Source: Acanthosepion lycidas (Eukaryota > Mollusca > Cephalopoda > Sepiida > Sepiidae). From it: a stretch of DNA of 64,000 bases. Of this stretch, positions 37,274 through 51,348 are shown one piece after another (the stretch's first letter is position 1; the number at the start of each line of letters is the position of its first letter). The notes below the pieces were generated by a model, which saw only the letters and a list, made by a program, of their open reading frames with translations, ran no database searches and was not told the DNA's origin. The position numbers were made by a program, and so were the translations under genes. The stretch spans positions 22,913 to 86,912 of the forward strand of contig CAWVQA010000037.1 in assembly GCA_963932145.1 (NCBI GenBank). The letters run 5' to 3'.

Positions 37274-40200
37274 TAGATTTTAACTAGTTTCAGAAGTTTG
37301 ACAAAGTTATATTTAAGATTTTATGTTTTACACAACTTTTAATTACATAGCGATTTCATTGCAAAATCTAGCTTTTTTCACTACTTTTTAACGCTAGTTT
37401 GTAAATATCAATAACTGTTTGAAAACATTAGAAAAACAATGAAATTATTGAAAATCGATATGAAATCAATCAAAACTTATTGATTTTAACTAGTTTCAGA
37501 AGTTTTGACAAAGTTATACTTAAGATTTTATGTTTTACACAACTTTTAATTTCATAGCGATTTACATGCAAAATCAAGCTGTTTTGACTACTTTTTAACG
37601 CTAGTTTGTAAATATAAATAACTTTTTGAAAACATTAGAAAAACAATGAAATTATTGAAAATCGATATGAAATCAATCAAAACTTATTGATTTTAACTAG
37701 TTTCAGAAGTTTTGACAAAGTTATATTTAAGATTTTATGTTTTACACAACTTTTAATTACATAGCGATTTCCATGCAAAATCTAGCTTTTTTCACTACTT
37801 TTTAACGCTAGTTTGTAAATATCAATAACTGTTTGAAAACATTAGAAAAACAATGAAATTATTGAAAATCGATATGAAATCAATCAAAACTTATTGATTT
37901 TAACTAGTTTCAGAAGTTTTGGCAAAGTTATATTTAAGATTTTATGTTTTACTCAACTTTTAATTTCATAGCGATTTACATGCAAAATCAAGCTGTTTTG
38001 ACGACTTTTTAACGCTAGTTTGTAAATATAAATAACTTTTTGAAAACATTAGAAAAACAATGAAATTATTGAAAATCGATATGAAATCAATCAAAACTTA
38101 TTGATTTTAACTAGTTTCGGAAGTTTTGACAAAGTTTTATTTAAGATTTTATGTTTTACACAACTTTTAATTACATAGCGATTTACATGCAAAATCTAGC
38201 TTTTTTCACTACTTTTTAACGCTAGTTTGTAAATATCAATAACTGTTTGAAAACATTAGAAAAACAATGAAATTATTGAAAATCGATATTAAATCAATCA
38301 AAACTTATAGATTTTAACTAGTTTCAGAAGTTTTCACAAAGTTATATTTAAGATTTTATGTTTTACACAACTTTTAATTACATAGCGATTTACATGCAAA
38401 ATCTAGCTTTTTTCACTACTTTTTAACGCTAGTTTGTAAATATCAATAACTGTTTGAAAACATTAGAAAAACAATGAAATTATTGAGAATCGATATGAAA
38501 TCAATCAAAACTTATTGATTTTAACTAGTTTCAGAAGTTTTGACAAAGTTATACTTAAGATTTTATGTTTTACACAACTTTTAATTTCATAGCGATTTAC
38601 ATGCAAAATCAAGCTGTTTTGACTACTTTTTAACGCTAGTTTGTAAATATAAATAACTTTTTGAAAACATTAGAAAAACAATGAAATTATTTAAAATCGA
38701 TATGAAATCAATCAAAACTTATTGATTTTAACTAGTTTCAGAAGTTTTGACAAAGTTATATTTAAGATTTTATGTTTTACACAACTTTTAATTACATAGC
38801 GATTTACATGCAAAATCTAGCTTATTTCAGTACTTTTTAACGCTAGTTTGTAAATATCAATAACTGTTTGAAAACATTAGAGAAACAATGAAATTATTGA
38901 AAATCGATATGAAATCAATCAAAACTTATTGATTTTAACTAGTTTCAAAAGATTTGACAAAGTTTTATTTAAGATTTTATGTTTTACACAACTTTTAATT
39001 TCATAGCGATTTACATGCAAAATCGAGCTGTTTTGACTACTTTTTAACGCTAGTTTGTAAATATCAATAACTGTTTGAAAACATTAGAAAAACAATGAAA
39101 TTATTGAAAATCGATATGAAATCAATCAAAACTTATAGATTTTAACTAGTTTCAGAAGTTTTCACAAAGTTATATTTAAGATTTTATGTTTTACACAACT
39201 TTTAATTACATAGCGATTTACATGTAAAATCTAGCTTTTTTCACTACTTTTTAACGCTAGTTTGTAAATATCTAGAAATGTTTGAAAACATTAGAAAAAC
39301 AATGAAAATATTGAAAATCGATATGAAATCAATCAAAACTTATTGATTTTAACTAGTTTCAGAAGTTTTGACAAAGTTATATTTAAGATTTTATGTTTTA
39401 CACAACTTTTAATTACATAGCGATTTACATGCAAAATCTAGCTTTTTTCACTACTTTTTAACGCTAGTTTGTAAATATCAATAACTGTTTGAAAACATTA
39501 GAAAAACAATGAAATTATTGAAAATCGATATGAAATCAATCAAAACTTATTGATTTTAACTAGTTTCAAAAGTTTTGACAAAGTTTTATTTAAGATTTTA
39601 TGTTTTACACAACTTTTAATTTCATAGCGATTTACATGCAAAATCGAGCTGTTTTGACTTTTTTAACGCTAGTTTGTAAATATCAATAACTGTTTGAAAA
39701 CATTAGAAAAACAATGAAATTATTGAAAATCGATATGAAATCAATCAAAACTTATAGATTTTAACTAGTTTCAGAAGTTTTCACAAAGTTATATTTAAGA
39801 TTTTATGTTTTACACAACTTTTAATTACATAGCGATTTACATGCAAAATCTAGCTTTTTTCACTACTTTTTAACGCTAGTTTGTAAATATCAATAACTGT
39901 TTGAAAACATTAGAAAAACAATGAAATTATTGAAAATCGATATGAAATCAATCAAAACTTATTGATTTTAACTAGTTTCAGAAGTTTTGACAAAGTTATA
40001 TTTAAGATTTTATGTTTTACACAACTTTTAATTACATAGCGATTTCATTGCAAAATCTAGCTTTTTTCACTACTTTTTAACGCTAGTGTGTAAATATCAA
40101 TAACTGTTTGAAAACATTAGAAAAACAATGAAATTATTGAAAATCGATATGAAATCAATCAAAACTTATTGATTTTAACTAGTTTCAGAAGTTTTGACAA

Positions 40201-40583
40201 AGTTTTATTTAAGATTTTTTGTTTTACACTACTTTAAATTTCATAGCGATTTACATGCAAAATCTAGCTGTTTTGTCTACTTTTTAACGCTAGGTTTGTA
40301 AATATCAATAACTGTTTGAAAACATTAGAAAAACAATGAAATTATTGAAAATCGATATGAAATCAATCAAAACTTATTGATTTTAACTAATTTCAGAAGT
40401 TTTGACAAAGTTATATTTAAGATTTTATGTTTTACACAACTTTTAATTACATAGCGATTTACATGCAAAATCTAGCTTTTTTCACTACTTTTTAACGCTA
40501 GTTTGTAAATATCAATAACTGTTTGAAAACATTAGAAAAACAATGAAATTATTGAAAATCGATATGAAATCAATCAAAACTTA
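37274..40583. repeat. Long duplication, left segment, copy 2
   Basis: This is the partner of 12014-15323, with the same small deletions in the same places, which gives an identical length of 3,310 bp. To its right, two monomers (40584-40997, a K-like one with AAATACAAATAAC and a B) are present that copy 1 lacks. After them the collinearity resumes at a larger offset. Confidence 0.93.
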
Positions 40584-40997
40584 TTGATTTTAACTAGTTT
40601 CAGAAGTTTTGACAAAGTTATACTTAAGATTTTATGTTTTACACAACTTTTAATTTCATAGCGATTTACATGCAAAATCGAGCTGTTTTGACTACTTTTT
40701 AACGCTAGTTTGTAAATACAAATAACTTTTTGAAAATATTAGAAAAACAATGAAATTATTGAAAATCGATATGAAATCAATCAAAACTTATTGATTTTAA
40801 CTAGTTTCAGAAGTTTTGACAAAGTTATATTTAAGATTTTATGTTTTACACAACTTTTAATTACATAGCGATTTACATGCAAAATCTAGCTTTTTTCACT
40901 ACTTTTTAACGCTAGTTTGTAAATATCAATAACTGTTTGAAAACATTAGAAAAACAATGAAATTATTGAAAATCGATATGAAATCAATCAAAACTTA

Positions 40998-42238
40998 TTG
41001 ATTTTAACTAGTTTCAGAAGTTTTGACAAAGTTATATTTAAGATTTTATGTTTTACTCAACTTTTAATTTCATAGCGATTTACATGCAAAATCAAGCTGT
41101 TTTGACGACTTTTTAACGCTAGTTTGTAAATATAAATAACTTTTTGAAAACATTAGAAAAACAATGAAATTATTGAAAATCGATATGAAATCAATCAAAA
41201 CTTATTGATTTTAACTAGTTTCGGAAGTTTTGACAAAGTTTTATTTAAGATTTTATGTTTTACACAACTTTTAATTACATAGCGATTTACATGCAAAATC
41301 TAGCTTTTTTCACTACTTTTTAACGCTAGTTTGTAAATATCAATAATTGTTTGAAAACATTAGACAAACAATGAAATTATTGAAAATCGATATGAAATCA
41401 ATCAAAACTTATTGATTTTAACTAGTTTCAGAAGTTTTGACAAAGTTATATTTAAGATTTTATGTTTTACACAACTTTTAATTTCATAGCGATTTACATG
41501 CAAAATCAAGCTGTTTTGACTACTTTTTAACGCTAGTTTGTAAATATCAATAACTGTTTGAAAACATTAGAAAAACAATGAAATTATTGAAAATCGATAT
41601 GAAACCAATCAAAACTTATTGATTTTAACTAGTTTCAGAAGTTTTGACAAAGTTATATTTAAGATTTTATGTTTTACACAACTTTTAATTACATAGCGAT
41701 TTACATGCAAGATCTAGCTTTTTTCACTACTTTTTAACGCTAGTTTGTAAATATCAATAACTGTTTGAAAACATTAGAAAAACAATGAAATTATTGAAAA
41801 TCGATATGAAATCAATCAAAACTTATTGATTTTAACTAGTTTCAAAAGTTTTGACAAAGTTTTATTTAAGATTTTATGTTTTACACAACTTTTAATTTCA
41901 TAGCGATTTACATGCAAAATCGAGCTGTTTTGACTACTTTTTAACGCTAGTTTGTAAATATTAATAACTGTTTGAAAACTTTAGAAAAATAATGAAATTA
42001 TTGAAAATCGATATGAAATCAATCAAAACTTATAGATTTTAACTAGTTTCAGAAGTTTAACAAAGTTATATTTAAGATTTTATGTTTTACACAACTTTTA
42101 ATTACATAGCGATTTACATGTAAAATCTAGCTTTTTTCACTACTTTTTAACGCTAGTTTGTAAATATCAATAACTTTTTGAAAACATTAGAAAAACAATG
42201 AAATTATTGAAAATCGATATGAAATCAATCAAAACTTA
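40998..42238. repeat. Long duplication, next segment, copy 2
   Basis: This is the partner of 15324-16563. To its right the two copies part: here K-F-G-A2-R-H follows, whereas copy 1 has G-T-H-H-A2-R-H. Both then reach an A-B-C-D-K order with the SacI-bearing C monomer (18525 and 45443, offset 26,918), so the duplication continues with internal gains in this copy. Confidence 0.9.
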
Positions 42239-44931
42239 TTGATTTTAACTAGTTTCAGAAGTTTTGACAAAGTTATACTTAAGATTTTATGTTTTACACA
42301 ACTTTTAATTTCATAGCGATTTACATGCAAAATCAAGCTGTTTTGACTACTTTTTAACGCTAGTGTGTAAATATAAATAACTTTTTGAAAACATTAGAAA
42401 AACAATGAAATTATTGAAAATCGATATGAAATCAATCAAAACTTATTGATTTTAACTAGTTTCAGAAGTTTTGACAAAGTTTTATTTAAGATTTTATGTT
42501 TTACACAACTTTTAATTACATAGCGATTTACATGCAAAATCTAGCTTTTTTCACTACTTTTTAACGCTAGTTTGTAAATATCAATAACTGTTTGAAAACA
42601 TTAGAAAAACAATGAAATTATTGAAAATCGATATGAAATCAATCAAAACTTATTGATTTTAACTAGTTTCAAAAGTTTTGACAAAGTTTTATTTAAGATT
42701 TTATGTTTTACACAACTTTTAATTTCATAGCGATTTACATGCAAAATCGAGCTGTTTTGACTACTTTTTAACGCTAGTTTGTAAATATCAATAACTGTTT
42801 GAAAACATTAGAAAAACAATGAAATTATTGAAAATCGATATGAAATCAATCAAAACTTATTGATTTTAACTAGTTTCAGAAGTTTTGACAAAGTTTTATT
42901 TAAGATTTTTTGTTTTACACTACTTTAAATTTCATAGCGATTTACATGCAAAATCTAGCTGTTTTGACTACTTTTTAACGCTAGGTTTGTAAATATCAAT
43001 AACTGTTTGAAAACATTAGAAAAACAATGAAATTATTGAAAATCGATATGAAATCAATCAAAACTTATTGATTTTAACTAGTTTCAAGAGTTTTGACAAA
43101 GTTTTATTTCAGATTTTATGTTTTACACAACTTTTAATTTCATAGCGATTTACATGCAAAATTTAGCTGTTTTGACTATTTTTTAACGCTCGTTTGTAAA
43201 TATCAATAAATGTTTGAAAACATTAGAAAAACAATGAAATTATTGAAAATAGATATGAAATCAATCAAAACTTATTGATTTTAACTAGTTTCAGAAGTTT
43301 TGACAAAGTTATATTTAAGATTTTATGTTTTACACAACTTTTAATTACATAGCGATTTCATTGCAAAATCTAGCTTTTTTCACTACTTTTTAACGCTAGT
43401 GTGTAAATATCAATAACTGTTTGAAAACATTAGAAAAACAATGAAATTATTGAAAATCGATATGAAATCAATCAAAACTTATTGATTTTAACTAGTTTCA
43501 GAAGTTTTGACAAAGTTTTATTTAAGATTTTATGTTTTACACAACTTTTAATTACATAGCGATTTACATGCAAAATCTAGCTTTTTTCACTACTTTTTAA
43601 CGCTAGTTTGTAAATATCAATAACTGTTTGAAAACATTAGAAAAACAATGAAATTATTGAAAATAGATATGAAATCAATCAAAACTTATTGATTTTAACT
43701 AGTTTCAGAAGTTTTGACAAAGTTATACTTAAGATTTTATGTTTTACACAACTTTTAATTTCATAGCGATTTACATGCAAAATCAAGCTGTTTTGACTAC
43801 TTTTTAACGCTAGTGTGTAAATATAAATAACTTTTTGAAAACATTAGAAAAACAATGAAATTATTGAAAATCGATATGAAATCAATCAAAACTTATTGAT
43901 TTTAACTAGTTTCAGAAGTTTTGACAAAGTTTTATTTAAGATTTTATGTTTTACACAACTTTTAATTACATAGCGATTTACATGCAAAATCTAGCTTTTT
44001 TCACTACTTTTTAACGCTAGTTTGTAAATATCAATAACTGTTTGAAAACATTAGAAAAACAATGAAATTATTGAAAATCGATATGAAATCAATCAAAACT
44101 TATTGATTTTAACTAGTTTCAAAAGTTTTGACAAAGTTTTATTTAAGATTTTATGTTTTACACAACTTTTAATTTCATAGCGATTTACATGCAAAATCGA
44201 GCTGTTTTGACTACTTTTTAACGCTAGTTTGTAAATATCAATAACTGTTTGAAAACATTAGAAAAACAATGAAATTATTGAAAATCGATATGAAATCAAT
44301 CAAAACTTATTGATTTTAACTAGTTTCAGAAGTTTTGACAAAGTTTTATTTAAGATTTTTTGTTTTACACTACTTTAAATTTCATAGCGATTTACATGCA
44401 AAATCTAGCTGTTTTGACTACTTTTTAACGCTAGGTTTGTAAATATCAATAACTGTTTGAAAACATTAGAAAAACAATGAAATTATTGAAAATCGATATG
44501 AAATCAATCAAAACTTATTGATTTTAACTAGTTTCAAGAGTTTTGACAAAGTTTTATTTCAGATTTTATGTTTTACACAACTTTTAATTTCATAGCGATT
44601 TACATGCAAAATTTAGCTGTTTTGACTATTTTTTAACGCTCGTTTGTAAATATCAATAAATGTTTGAAAACATTAGAAAAACAATGAAATTATTGAAAAT
44701 AGATATGAAATCAATCAAAACTTATTGATTTTAACTAGTTTCAGAAGTTTTGACAAAGTTATATTTAAGATTTTATGTTTTACACAACTTTTAATTACAT
44801 AGCGATTTCATTGCAAAATCTAGCTTTTTTCACTACTTTTTAACGCTAGTGTGTAAATATCAATAACTGTTTGAAAACATTAGAAAAACAATGAAATTAT
44901 TGAAAATCGATATGAAATCAATCAAAACTTA
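42239..44931. repeat. 7-monomer tandem duplication (offset 1,450 bp)
   Basis: K-F-G-A2-R-H occurs at 42239 and again from 43689, with one F-like monomer carrying ATAGATATG between them, so the repeat distance is 7 monomers. Shared rare markers are the R monomer's TTTCAGATTT, AAAATTTAGCTG, GACTATTTT and GCTCG, with CAAGAG at 43085 and 44535. Copy 1 of the long duplication has only one R at the matching place (17600), so this is a gain specific to copy 2. Confidence 0.87.
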
Positions 44932-46173
44932 TTGATTTTAACTAGTTTCAGAAGTTTTGACAAAGTTTTATTTAAGATTTTTTGTTTTACACTACTTTAA
45001 ATTTCATAGCGATTTACATGCAAAATCTAGCTGTTTTGTCTACTTTTTAACGCTAGGTTTGTAAATATCAATAACTGTTTGAAAACATTAGAAAAACAAT
45101 GAAATTATTGAAAATCGATATGAAATCAATCAAAACTTATTGATTTTAACTAGTTTCAGAAGTTTTGACAAAGTTATATTTAAGATTTTATGTTTTACAC
45201 AACTTTTAATTACATAGCGATTTACAAGCAAAATCTAGCTTTTTTCACTACTTTTTAACGCTAGTTTGTAAATATCAATAACTGTTTGAAAACATTAGAA
45301 AAACAATGAAATTATTGAAAATCGATATGAAATCAATCAAAACTTATTGATTTTAACTAGTTTCAAATGTTTTGACAAAGTTTTATTTAAGATTTTATGT
45401 TTTACACAACTTTTAATTTCATAGCGATTTACATGCAAAATCGAGCTCTTTTGACTACTTTTTAACGCTAGTTTGTAAATATCAATAACTGTTTGAAAAC
45501 ATTAGAAAAACAATGAAATTATTGAAAATCGATATGAAATCAATCAAAACTTATAGATTTTAACTAGTTTCAGAAGTTTGACAAAGTTATATTTAAGATT
45601 TTATGTTTTACACAACTTTTAATTACATAGCGATTTCATTGCAAAATCTAGCTTTTTTCACTACTTTTTAACGCTAGTTTGTAAATATCAATAACTGTTT
45701 GAAAACATTAGAAAAACAATGAAATTATTGAAAATCGATATGAAATCAATCAAAACTTATAGATTTTAACTAGTTTCAGAAGTTTTGACAAAGTTATACT
45801 TAAGATTTTATGTTTTACACAACTTTTAATTTCATAGCGATTTACATGCAAAATCAAGCTGTTTTGACTACTTTTTAACGCTAGTTTGTAAATATAAATA
45901 ACTTTTTGAAAACATTAGAAAAACAATGAAATTATTGAAAATCGATGTGAAATCAATCAAAACTTATTGATTTTAACTAGTTTCAGAAGTTTTGACAAAG
46001 TTATATTTAAGATTTTATGTTTTACACAACTTTTAATTACATAGCGATTTACATGCAAAATCTAGCTTTTTTCACTACTTTTTAACGCTAGTTTGTAAAT
46101 ATCAATAACTGTTTGAAAACATTAGAAAAACAATGAAATTATTGAAAATCGATATGAAATCAATCAAAACTTA

Positions 46174-48658
46174 TTGATTTTAACTAGTTTCAGAAGTTTT
46201 GACAAAGTTATATTTAAGATTTTATGTTTTACTCAACTTTTAATTTCATAGCGATTTACATGCAAAATCAAGCTGTTTTGACGACTTTTTAACGCTAGTT
46301 TGTAAATATAAATAACTTTTTGAAAACATTAGAAAAACAATGAAATTATTGAAAATCGATATGAAATCAATCAAAACTTATTGATTTTAACTAGTTTCGG
46401 AAGTTTTGACAAAGTTTTATTTAAGATTTTATGTTTTACACAACTTTTAATTACATAGCGATTTACATGCAAAATCTAGCTTTTTTCACTACTTTTTAAC
46501 GCTAGTTTGTAAATATCAATAACTGTTTGAAAACATTAGAAAAACAGTGAAATTATTGAAAATCGATATGAAATCAATCAAAACTTATAGATTTTAACTA
46601 GTTTCAGAAGTTTTCACAAAGTTATATTTAAGATTTTATGTTTTACACAACTTTTAATTACATAGCGATTTACATGCAAAATCTAGCTTTTTTCACTACT
46701 TTTTAACGCTAGTTTGTAAATATCAATAACTGTTTGAAAACATTAGAAAAACAATGAAATTATTGAGAATCGATATGAAATCAATCAAAACTTATTGATT
46801 TTAACTAGTTTCAGAAGTTTTGACAAAGTTATATTTAAGATTTTATGTTTTACACAACTTTTAATTACATAGCGATTTACATGCAAAATCTAGCTTTTTT
46901 CAGTACTTTTTAACGCTAGTTTGTAAATATCAATAACTGTTTGAAAACATTAGAGAAACAATGAAATTATTGAAAATCGATATAAAATCAATCAAAACTT
47001 ATTGATTTTAACTAGTTTCAAAAGTTTTGACAAAGTTTTATTTAAGATTTTATGTTTTACACAACTTTTAATTTCATAGCGATTTACATGCAAAATCGAG
47101 CTGTTTTGACTACTTTTTAACGCTAGTTTGTAAATATCAATAACTGTTTGAAAACATTAGAAAAACAATGAAATTATTGAAAATCGATATGAAATCAATC
47201 AAAACTTATAGATTTTAACTAGTTTCAGAAGTTTTCACAAAGTTATATTTAAGATTTTATGTTTTACACAACTTTTAATTACATAGCGATTTACATGTAA
47301 AATCTAGCTTTTTTCACTACTTTTTAACGCTAGTTTGTAAATATCTAGAAATGTTTGAAAACATTAGAAAAACAATGAAAATATTGAAAATCGATATGAA
47401 ATCAATCAAAACTTATTGATTTTAACTAGTTTCAGAAGTTTTGACAAAGTTATATTTAAGATTTTATGTTTTACACAACTTTTAATTACATAGCGATTTA
47501 CATGCAAAATCTAGCTTTTTTCACTACTTTTTAACGCTAGTTTGTAAATATCAATAACTGTTTGAAAACATTAGAAAAACAATGAAATTATTGAAAATCG
47601 ATATGAAATCAATCAAAACTTATTGATTTTAACTAGTTTCAAAAGTTTTGACAAAGTTTTATTTAAGATTTTATGTTTTACACAACTTTTAATTTCATAG
47701 CGATTTACATGCAAAATCGAGCTGTTTTGACTACTTTTTAACGCTAGTTTGTAAATATCAATAACTGTTTGAAAACATTAGAAAAACAATGAAATTATTG
47801 AAAATCGATATGAAATCAATCAAAACTTATAGATTTTAACTAGTTTCAGAAGTTTTCACAAAGTTATATTTAAGATTTTATGTTTTACACAACTTTTAAT
47901 TACATAGCGATTTACATGCAAAATCTAGCTTTTTTCACTACTTTTTAACGCTAGTTTGTAAATATCAATAACTGTTTGAAAACATTAGAAAAACAATGAA
48001 ATTATTGAAAATCGATATGAAATCAATCAAAACTTATTGATTTTAACTAGTTTCAGAAGTTTTGACAAAGTTTTATTTAAGATTTTTTGTTTTACACTAC
48101 TTTAAATTTCATAGCGATTTACATGCAAAATCTAGCTGTTTTGTCTACTTTTTAACGCTAGGTTTGTAAATATCAATAACTGTTTGAAAACATTAGAAAA
48201 ACAATGAAATTATTGAAAATCGATATGAAATCAATCAAAACTTATTGATTTTAACTAGTTTCAGAAGTTTTGACAAAGTTATATTTAAGATTTTATGTTT
48301 TACACAACTTTTAATTACATAGCGATTTACATGCAAAATCTAGCTTTTTTCACTACTTTTTAACGCTAGTTTGTAAATATCAATAACTGTTTGAAAACAT
48401 TAGAAAAACAATGAAATTATTGAAAATCGATATGAAATCAATCAAAACTTATTGATTTTAACTAGTTTCAGAAGTTTTGACAAAGTTATACTTAAGATTT
48501 TATGTTTTACACAACTTTTAATTTCATAGCGATTTACATGCAAAATCAAGCTGTTTTGACTACTTTTTAACGCTAGTTTGTAAATATCAATAACTGTTTG
48601 AAAACATTAGAAAAACAATGAAATTATTGAAAATCGATATGAAATCAATCAAAACTTA
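46174..48658. repeat. 12-monomer S-led block
   Basis: It starts S-Q-T-B'-G-T-B-G-T-A-B-K, where B' has TTTTTTCAGTAC and AGAGAAAC. It is 2,485 bp from the S at 46174 to the S at 48659. Its first part is closest to 12634-14.5 kb and 37894-39.7 kb: it shares TTGAGAATCG and the TCTAGAAATG monomer (47344). It differs by lacking the K between T and B' and the H before A. Confidence 0.8.
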
Positions 48659-50934
48659 TTGATTTTAACTAGTTTCAGAAGTTTTGACAAAGTTATATTT
48701 AAGATTTTATGTTTTACTCAACTTTTAATTTCATAGCGATTTACATGCAAAATCAAGCTGTTTTGACGACTTTTTAACGCTAGTTTGTAAATATAAATAA
48801 CTTTTTGAAAACATTAGAAAAACAATGAAATTATTGAAAATCGATATGAAATCAATCAAAACTTATTGATTTTAACTAGTTTCGGAAGTTTTGACAAAGT
48901 TTTATTTAAGATTTTATGTTTTACACAACTTTTAATTACATAGCGATTTACATGCAAAATCTAGCTTTTTTCACTACTTTTTAACGCTAGTTTGTAAATA
49001 TCAATAACTGTTTGAAAACATTAGACAAACAATGAAATTATTGAAAATCGATATGAAATCAATCAAAACTTATTGATTTTAACTAGTTTCAGAAGTTTTG
49101 ACAAAGTTATATTTAAGATTTTATGTTTTACACAACTTTTAATTTCATAGCGATTTACATGCAAAATCAAGCTGTTTTGACTACTTTTTAACGCTAGTTT
49201 GTAAATATCAATAACTGTTTGAAAACATTAGAAAAACAATGAAATTATTGAAAATCGATATGAAATCAATCAAAACTTATTGATTTTAACTAGTTTCAGA
49301 AGTTTTGACAAAGTTATATTTAAGATTTTATGTTTTACACAACTTTTAATTACATAGCGATTTACATGCAAGATCTAGCTATTTTCACTACTTTTTAACG
49401 CTAGTTTGTAAATATCAATAACTGTTTGAAAACATTAGAAAAACAATGAAATTATTGAAAATCGATATGAAATCAATCAAAACTTATTGATTTTAACTAG
49501 TTTCAAAAGTTTTGACAAAGTTTTATTTAAGATTTTATGTTTTACACAACTTTTAATTTCATAGCGATTTACATGCAAAATCGAGCTGTTTTGACTACTT
49601 TTTAACGCTAGTTTGTAAATATCAATAACTGTTTGAAAACTTTAGAAAAATAATGAAATTATTGAAAATCGATATGAAATCAATCAAAACTTATAGATTT
49701 TAACTAGTTTCAGAAGTTTCACAAAGTTATATTTAAGATTTTATGTTTTACACAACTTTTAATTACATAGCGATTTACATGTAAAATCTAGCTTTTTTCA
49801 CTACTTTTTAACGCTAGTTTGTAAATATCAATAACTGTTTGAAAACATTAGAAAAACAATGAAATTATTGAAAATCGATATGAAATCAATCAAAACTTAT
49901 TGATTTTAACTAGTTTCAGAAGTTTTGACAAAGTTATACTTAAGATTTTATGTTTTACACAACTTTTAATTTCATAGCGATTTACATGCAAAATCAAGCT
50001 GTTTTGACTACTTTTTAACGCTAGTGTGTAAATATAAATAACTTTTTGAAAACATTAGAAAAACAATGAAATTATTGAAAATCGATATGAAATCAATCAA
50101 AACTTATTGATTTTAACTAGTTTCAGAAGTTTTGACAAAGTTTTATTTAAGATTTTATGTTTTACACAACTTTTAATTACATAGCGATTTACATGCAAAA
50201 TCTAGCTTTTTTCACTACTTTTTAACGCTAGTTTGTAAATATCAATAACTGTTTGAAAACATTAGAAAAACAATGAAATTATTGAAAATCGATATGAAAT
50301 CAATCAAAACTTATTGATTTTAACTAGTTTCAAAAGTTTTGACAAAGTTTTATTTAAGATTTTATGTTTTACACAACTTTTAATTTCATAGCGATTTACA
50401 TGCAAAATCGAGCTGTTTTGAATACATTTTAACGCTAGTTTGTAAATATCAATAACTGTTTGAAAACATTAGAAAAACAATGAAATTATTGAAAATCGAT
50501 ATGAAATCAATCAAAACTTATAGATTTTAACTAGTTTCAGAAGTTTTCACAAAGTTATATTTAAGATTTTATGTTTTACACAACTTTTAATTACATAGCG
50601 ATTTACATGCAAAATCTAGCTTTTTTCACTAATTTTTAACGCTAGTTTGTAAATATCAATAACTGTTTGAAAACATTAGAAAAACAATGAAATTATTGAA
50701 AATCGATATGAAATCAATCAAAACTTATTGATTTTAACTAGTTTCAGAAGTTTTGACAAAGTTATATTTAAGATTTTATGTTTTACACAACTTTTAATTA
50801 CATAGCGATTTCATTGCAAAATCTAACTTTTTTCACTACTTTTTAACGCTAGTGTGTAAATATCAATAACTGTTTGAAAACATTAGAAAAACAATGAAAT
50901 TATTGAAAATCGATATGAAATCAATCAAAACTTA
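48659..50934. repeat. 13-monomer tandem duplication, copy 1
   Basis: S-Q-L-B-G-T-K-F-G-T-H at 48659-50934 recurs at 51349-53624 with a 2,690-bp offset; B and K fill the gap. Shared rare markers are the BglII hexamer (49371/52061), GTTTCACAAAG with one T lost, GAATACATTTT (50421/53111) and CTAATTTTTAAC (50631/53321). Private changes such as AGCTATTTTCAC and ATCTAACTT here separate the copies. Confidence 0.92.
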
Positions 50935-51348
50935 TTGATTTTAACTAGTTTCAGAAGTTTTGACAAAGTTATATTTAAGATTTTATGTTTTACACAACTT
51001 TTAATTACATAGCGATTTACATGCAAAATCTAGCTTTTTTCACTACTTTTTAACGCTAGTTTGTAAATATCAATAACTGTTTGAAAACATTAGAAAAACA
51101 ATGAAATTATTGAAAATCGATATGAAATCAATCAAAACTTATTGATTTTAACTAGTTTCAGAAGTTTTGACAAAGTTATACTTAAGATTTTATGTTTTAC
51201 ACAACTTTTAATTTCATAGCGATTTACATGCAAAATCAAGCTGTTTTGACTACTTTTTAACGCTAGTTTGTAAATATCAATAACTGTTTGAAAACATTAG
51301 AAAAACAATGAAATTATTGAAAATCGATATGAAATCAATCAAAACTTA

